Assembly: GCF_000236905.1 (NCBI RefSeq) | Contig: NC_016529.1 | Location: 649,393-713,392, forward strand | Reading direction: 5' to 3' | From: Tetrapisispora phaffii CBS 4417 | Lineage: Eukaryota > Ascomycota > Saccharomycetes > Saccharomycetales > Saccharomycetaceae | Length of the DNA stretch: 64,000 nt | Shown here: positions 62,401 through 64,000 of the stretch, in pieces | Layout of the letters: the number at the start of each line of letters is the position of its first letter | Numbering within the stretch: position 1 is the stretch's first letter | Program-made: the position numbers and the translations under genes | Notes under the pieces: model-generated | What the model saw: the letters and a program-made list of their open reading frames with translations, nothing else | The model's database searches: none | What the model was told of the DNA's origin: nothing

Positions 62401-64000
62401 TAACCGCCTCCACGTACACTTCGACTGACTCTGAAGGCAACGTCACCACTGGCACCACGACCTTCCCAGTCGAATCCTCGTCCGAAGCCTCTTCCGAAGG
62501 TTCCGTAACCGCCTCCACGTACACTTCGACTGACTCTGAAGGCAACGTCACCACTGGCACCACGACCTTCCCAGTCGAATCCTCGTCCGAAGCCTCGTCT
62601 GAAGCCTCTTCCGAAGGTTCCGTAACCGCCTCCACGTACACTTCGACTGACTCTGAAGGCAACGTCACCACTGGCACCACGACCTTCCCAATCGGGTTTT
62701 CTAGTTATTCAGATCTAACCAGATCAGTTGAAGAAACAAACGTTATATCAATTTGGACTTCCACTGACTCATATGGTAATATCATAAGTGGTAGTAGCAT
62801 CTTAAATATCAGTCATTCTAAGGACTGTACAAGCATGTCGCACTCCACAGTAATATCAGGTGAACTAATTAACGCAATATCGAAGTCGAGACAACCTACC
62901 AGCAGTTTTGACAATGTTAGTATGAACGAATCTTCTGCCTCTGTCCCAGCCCCAGTCACGACGACAGTTGTTTCTGGCAGCTCGACCGAGACCGACGTGA
63001 TCTCGTTCTACACCACCACCGACTCTGACGGCGAAGTCATCACGACCTCGACCACCTACACCGGTGTCACCTCTGAATCTTCTGCCTCTGTCCCAGCCCC
63101 AGTCACGACGACAGTTGTTTCTGGCAGCTCGACCGAGACCGATGTGATCTCGTTCTACACCACCACCGACTCTGACGGCGAAGTCATCACGACCTCGACC
63201 ACCTACAGCGCCGTTTCCTCTGAATCTTCTGCCTCTGTCCCAGCCCCAGTCACGACCACAGTTGTTTCTGGCAGCTCGACCGAGACCGACGTGATCTCGT
63301 TCTACACCACCACCGACTCTGAGGGCGAAGTTGTCACGACTTCCACCACCTACACTGGTGTCACTTCTGAATCGTCTGCCTCTGTCCCAGCTCCAATCAC
63401 AACCACAGTTGTTTCTGGCAGCTCGACCGAGACCGACGTGATCTCGTTCTACACCACCACCGACTCTGAGGGCGAAGTTGTCACGACTTCCACCACCTAC
63501 AGCGCCGTTTCCTCCGAATCGTCTGCCTCTGTCCCAGCCCCAGTCACGACCACAGTTGTTTCTGGCAGCTCGACCGAGACCGACGTGATCTCGTTCTACA
63601 CCACCACCGACTCTGACGGCGAAGTTGTCACGACCTCCACCACCTACACTGGTGTCACCTCTGAATCGTCTGCCTCTGTCCCAGCCCCAGTCACGACGAC
63701 AGTTGTTTCTGGCAGCTCGACCGAGACCGACGTGATCTCGTTCTACACCACCACCGACTCTGACGGCGAAGTCATCACGACCTCGACCACCTACAGCGCC
63801 GTTTCCTCTGAATCGTCTGCCTCTGTCCCAGCCCCAGTCACGACCACAGTTGTTTCTGGCAGCTCGACCGAGACCGACGTGATCTCGTTCTACACCAACC
63901 ACCGACTCTGTACGGCGAAGTCATCACGACCTCGACCACCTACAGCGACCGTTTCCTCTGAATCGTCTAGCCTCTGTCCCAGTCCCCAGTCACGACCACA
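56430..64000 (+). CDS. giant Ser/Thr-rich cell-surface adhesin with flocculin-type repeats (3' end outside window)
   Basis: Starts at ATG 56430 with a clear signal peptide (MLVTKILYGSLLPLLWCLQLVYA, cleavage near residue 23) and is open for about 2,490 codons, to near 63890. After a short Cys-containing segment it consists of roughly 35 degenerate 44-50-residue units to about 61670, each with a W-T/S-G-aromatic start, a DG turn and an end of type YYVAVP or YVATP, resembling the flocculin repeat of Flo proteins. Then come 39-residue Glu/Ser, 35/39-residue and 49-residue Ser/Thr repeats. No PA14 lectin domain. The repeats are extremely Thr-rich, so heavily O-mannosylated if expressed. A GPI signal, if any, lies beyond the window. 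Frame is lost near 63897 by single-base insertions. Confidence 0.88.
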   Translation, partial: MLVTKILYGSLLPLLWCLQLVYATDGGTTFYCQDGLTTVSTSTSLEDNLVFFFTTYTYIYYPYTTTTITTTYQTSGPSTTITSTSVVTNANGSNSGVCLKTISLQTFTPLIFDITTITIGSPVASRTTYSTSIYKNANSLTETTIYYVAIPYSSSTQTVRTTSQFSGNSQTYNTAYRTVTGTSGNQTIYTTYYVAVPTNLLHSTTTNDGWTGNFATTWSTQFVTTTGGDGLATPGSIYWVHTARAAGITITGTWSGTFTTFYSTSYSYSTSYLLLLALTTYTTTYYYINIPQYFYSTTSTTASTGSGTVTYSTSIYSVTGSDGNVTTSIIYYVATPTRQYTATSRTTSNFDGASNTYSTMFTTFTDASGNATTQTTYYVAVPTNLLHSTTTNDGWTGNFATTWSTQFVTTTGGDGLATPGSIYWVHTARAAGITITGTWSGTFTTFYSTSYSYSTSYFLLVPLIYTTTYYYINIPQYFYSTTSTTASTGSGTVTYSTSIYSVTGSDGNVTTSIIYYVATPTRKSTATSSTTSNYNGNTMTYTTVINTYTDASGNATTQTTYYVAVPTNYLKSTTTNDGWTGGVATTWSTQYVTTTGVDGSTTPGTIYWVHTSRAGGITVTGTWSGTFTTFYSTSISYSTSYLILFPVDTSTTTFYYIYIPAFNRTLTTTSYGRLSYTTTYSTSIFSVTDSNGNVTTSTIYYVVTSQRVSQETDRTTSNFNGASNTYSTKFTTFTDASGNATTQTTYYVAVPTNLLHSTTTNDGWTGNFATTWSTQFVTTTGGDGLATPGSIYWVHTSRNAGVTFSSDWTGSFTTVWSTAVSYDVWHIAGIPYATSTTTYYYLNIPHYGSTITNTSWGSHAYTTTVSSLLTSYTQDNGDVTTITYYYIETPVRRSTSSNTMEIDIGGLQSSTYLSVSRTVTDDAGIETTETTYFIAIPTALFSTTTTAPWTGWYTYTYSIGTDVVTGDDGFTSTKTVYHVATPTPWGYWITTYWTGTYTTYYQDGYTLAFGFLFIFFGLWLFPLYYLETPLRATTFTTGTYAWDSNYSSRFFATKTLRGFDGYDTTEYIYTLYTPASTLTSTQFTQGTFTGTTSDTTKTTTLSVGNYLTYHYEVVYYVALPHNAGETTTYTQWTRNYASSISSYLTTSTDDSSITYTITVYVVATPSLALSTSYTGWTGSYNRILSTSTYTSLGYIDDFLAEWTISVVIFETTYRKLTTSVVTWGNVAEDVTYSTQIKLITNILGEEVTETIYYITTPVRNSSSTEYFPFSTGTVTTTISTIYSNVVGTDGYTTSETIYYVAIPINSNKVTVFTNWTGTFIDFYSTTTVAGLLSTITTYFVRTPGNGLLTSFIAWGGDFTSTFLTTTTTSFGYSEGYYGGWQYTLYVVETPERFSSTTTYDPWTQTYTETYAESVRIITGSDGEETTETIFFVHAPWHITTTSTTTGWQRSFTETYSVATVITTGEDGNISTVIVYMVATPQSAITTTSYSYWTSEVTKTWSTSVFISTNSEGFVYSETIYFVNTPIRKSLTTSFIAASTVDYTSTFSTLISTYTASNGEETTEYTYVVLTPIFTSLSTKYSAWELSQTLTFSTFVTTLTKNGNVITETVYYVLTPRNVFYSTSFTYGFGLTETIATYLTTIIGSEGAATTGIIYIVQTPIRLSTSSTYVSWSIESLSTSIKTVTITDEDGDEVTETIYYVFGPEYQLTSTTYLTGLFEDLETLSTMYSKYYGPDGFLTEAVIYLVNVKEQETSSEESSEETPTENSSEVESSATESSGEHSSAVETSSAGSSAEESSEETPTEDSSEVESSATESSGEHSSAVETSSAGSSAEESSEETPTENSSEVESSATESSGEHSSAVETSSAGSSAEESSEETPTEDSSEVESSATESPATENSGNDVSSTSDVPHSDESISQDSKSYMSHISQSNTNQSNESSFRSTSQVSSEGSVTTSTYTSTDSEGNVTTGTTTFPVESSSEASSEASSEGSVTASTYTSTDSEGNVTTGTTTFPVESSSEASSEGSVTASTYTSTDSEGNVTTGTTTFPVESSSEASSEASSEGSVTASTYTSTDSEGNVTTGTTTFPIGFSSYSDLTRSVEETNVISIWTSTDSYGNIISGSSILNISHSKDCTSMSHSTVISGELINAISKSRQPTSSFDNVSMNESSASVPAPVTTTVVSGSSTETDVISFYTTTDSDGEVITTSTTYTGVTSESSASVPAPVTTTVVSGSSTETDVISFYTTTDSDGEVITTSTTYSAVSSESSASVPAPVTTTVVSGSSTETDVISFYTTTDSEGEVVTTSTTYTGVTSESSASVPAPITTTVVSGSSTETDVISFYTTTDSEGEVVTTSTTYSAVSSESSASVPAPVTTTVVSGSSTETDVISFYTTTDSDGEVVTTSTTYTGVTSESSASVPAPVTTTVVSGSSTETDVISFYTTTDSDGEVITTSTTYSAVSSESSASVPAPVTTTVVSGSSTETDVISFYTNHRLCTAKSSRPRPPTATVSSESSSLCPSPQSRP
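57009..58815 (+). repeat. higher-order 552-555-bp tandem repeat inside the adhesin
   Basis: The string GTTGCTGTTCC followed by near-identical sequence recurs at 57009, 57564, 58116 and 58671, spacing 555, 552 and 555 bp (184-185 codons). Each unit contains four flocculin-type sub-repeats. Copies 1 and 2 are almost identical at DNA level, copy 3 is more diverged, and copy 4 is cut off by divergence after about 145 bp. Confidence 0.92.
61692..62107 (+). repeat. 117-bp (39-codon) Glu/Ser-rich tandem repeat, about 3.5 copies
   Basis: GAAGAAAGCTC recurs at 61692, 61809, 61926 and 62043, exactly 117 bp apart. Units alternate in a single site (AACAGC or GACAGC), giving a higher-order pattern of two. 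It encodes EESSEETPTENSSEVESSAT-type sequence. Confidence 0.95.
62277..62693 (+). repeat. 105/117-bp tandem repeat, four copies
   Basis: GGTTCCGTAAC recurs at 62277, 62394, 62499 and 62616, spacing 117, 105 and 117 bp. The 12-bp difference is presence or absence of one SSEA codon block. It encodes TYTSTDSEGNVTTGTTTFP-type sequence, rich in GC compared with upstream repeats. Confidence 0.95.
62934..63983 (+). repeat. 147-bp (49-codon) GC-rich tandem repeat, seven copies plus
   Basis: TCTGCCTCTGTCCCAGC recurs with exact 147-bp spacing from 62934 through 63816, and a degraded eighth copy starts at about 63963. It encodes SSASVPAPVTTTVVSGSSTE followed by a TDVISFYTTTDSDGEV block. Copies are nearly identical, differing mainly at GGTGTC/GCCGTT and GAC/GAG sites. 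Confidence 0.95.

Noticed and set aside
61655..62680. Antisense and shifted frames of 150-180 codons across the 117-bp and 105/117-bp repeats
   Set aside because: Same artefact of stop-free tandem repeats; the sense adhesin frame passes through without interruption.
63081..63816. Repeat length of 147 bp equals the DNA length on a nucleosome core
   Set aside because: The length is also 49 codons in a protein-coding repeat, which explains it; other repeat arrays in the same gene have 105, 117 and 555 bp.
62865..63902. 345-codon open frame on the minus strand, Gly/Arg-rich and repetitive
   Set aside because: It is the antisense of the 147-bp adhesin repeats; because the unit is a multiple of three and lacks stop complements, the opposite strand stays open. 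The sense frame has the signal peptide and the conserved repeat logic.

Overview
The window is nuclear chromosomal DNA of a budding yeast of the family Saccharomycetaceae. It is AT-rich and intron-poor, with compact protein genes whose closest recognisable relatives are Saccharomyces cerevisiae genes, a tRNA-Trp gene with the usual short intron, and solo LTRs of a Ty1/copia-like element beside tRNA genes. Gene content interleaves neighbours that S. cerevisiae keeps on two separate chromosomes produced by the whole-genome duplication (WGD). This points to a post-WGD yeast that split off early (a Tetrapisispora/Vanderwaltozyma-like lineage would fit). The genus is an inference.

Layout. (1) 1-24 kb: the 3' end of an unidentified gene, ISN1, PNS1, PET123, ADE8, an assembly gap, a SIZ-type SUMO ligase, VPS71, DFM1, RRP17 (with a one-base frameshift near its end), ERD1, RML2, an M28 peptidase (YDR415C-like), VMA8, AFG1 and RPL12. 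These correspond to S. cerevisiae segments on chromosomes XV, IV and V that are WGD sisters. (2) 24.1-25 kb: tRNA-Ser(AGA), a decayed LTR end and a solo LTR with a perfect target-site duplication, at a synteny breakpoint. (3) 25.4-40 kb: YIP1, MSM1, POL31, PSD2, LSO2, PEX35, CLC1 and TRS65, colinear with the YGR166-YGR172 segment except that POL31 is interposed. (4) 41-45.5 kb: a PH-domain-like protein (probably TPH1/YJL016W-like) convergent with a checkpoint kinase gene carrying both Mad3 and Bub1 features. (5) 46.6-48.9 kb: tRNA-Trp(CCA), a second solo LTR and an unrecognised 284-residue gene. (6) 49.8-53.6 kb: SKI6, PCT1 and CIR1. (7) 53.6-64 kb: a 2.9-kb intergenic region with a GC-rich island, then the 5' part of a very long repeat-built cell-surface protein that runs off the window end.

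Most genes are unrelated housekeeping functions and there are no operons; adjacency reflects ancestral order. Functional themes are mitochondrial translation (PET123, RML2, MSM1), membrane and lipid traffic (YIP1, DFM1, ERD1, TRS65, CLC1, PSD2, PCT1) and RNA/ribosome biogenesis (RRP17, SKI6, RPL12, LSO2). The most unusual elements are the combined MAD3/BUB1 gene, the SIZ ligase lacking a SAP domain, the RRP17 frameshift, the promoter hairpin made of PAC-type elements, and the adhesin with four generations of tandem repeats. Several gene starts had to be moved downstream to the first ATG because the longest open frame begins at a TTG or GTG codon.
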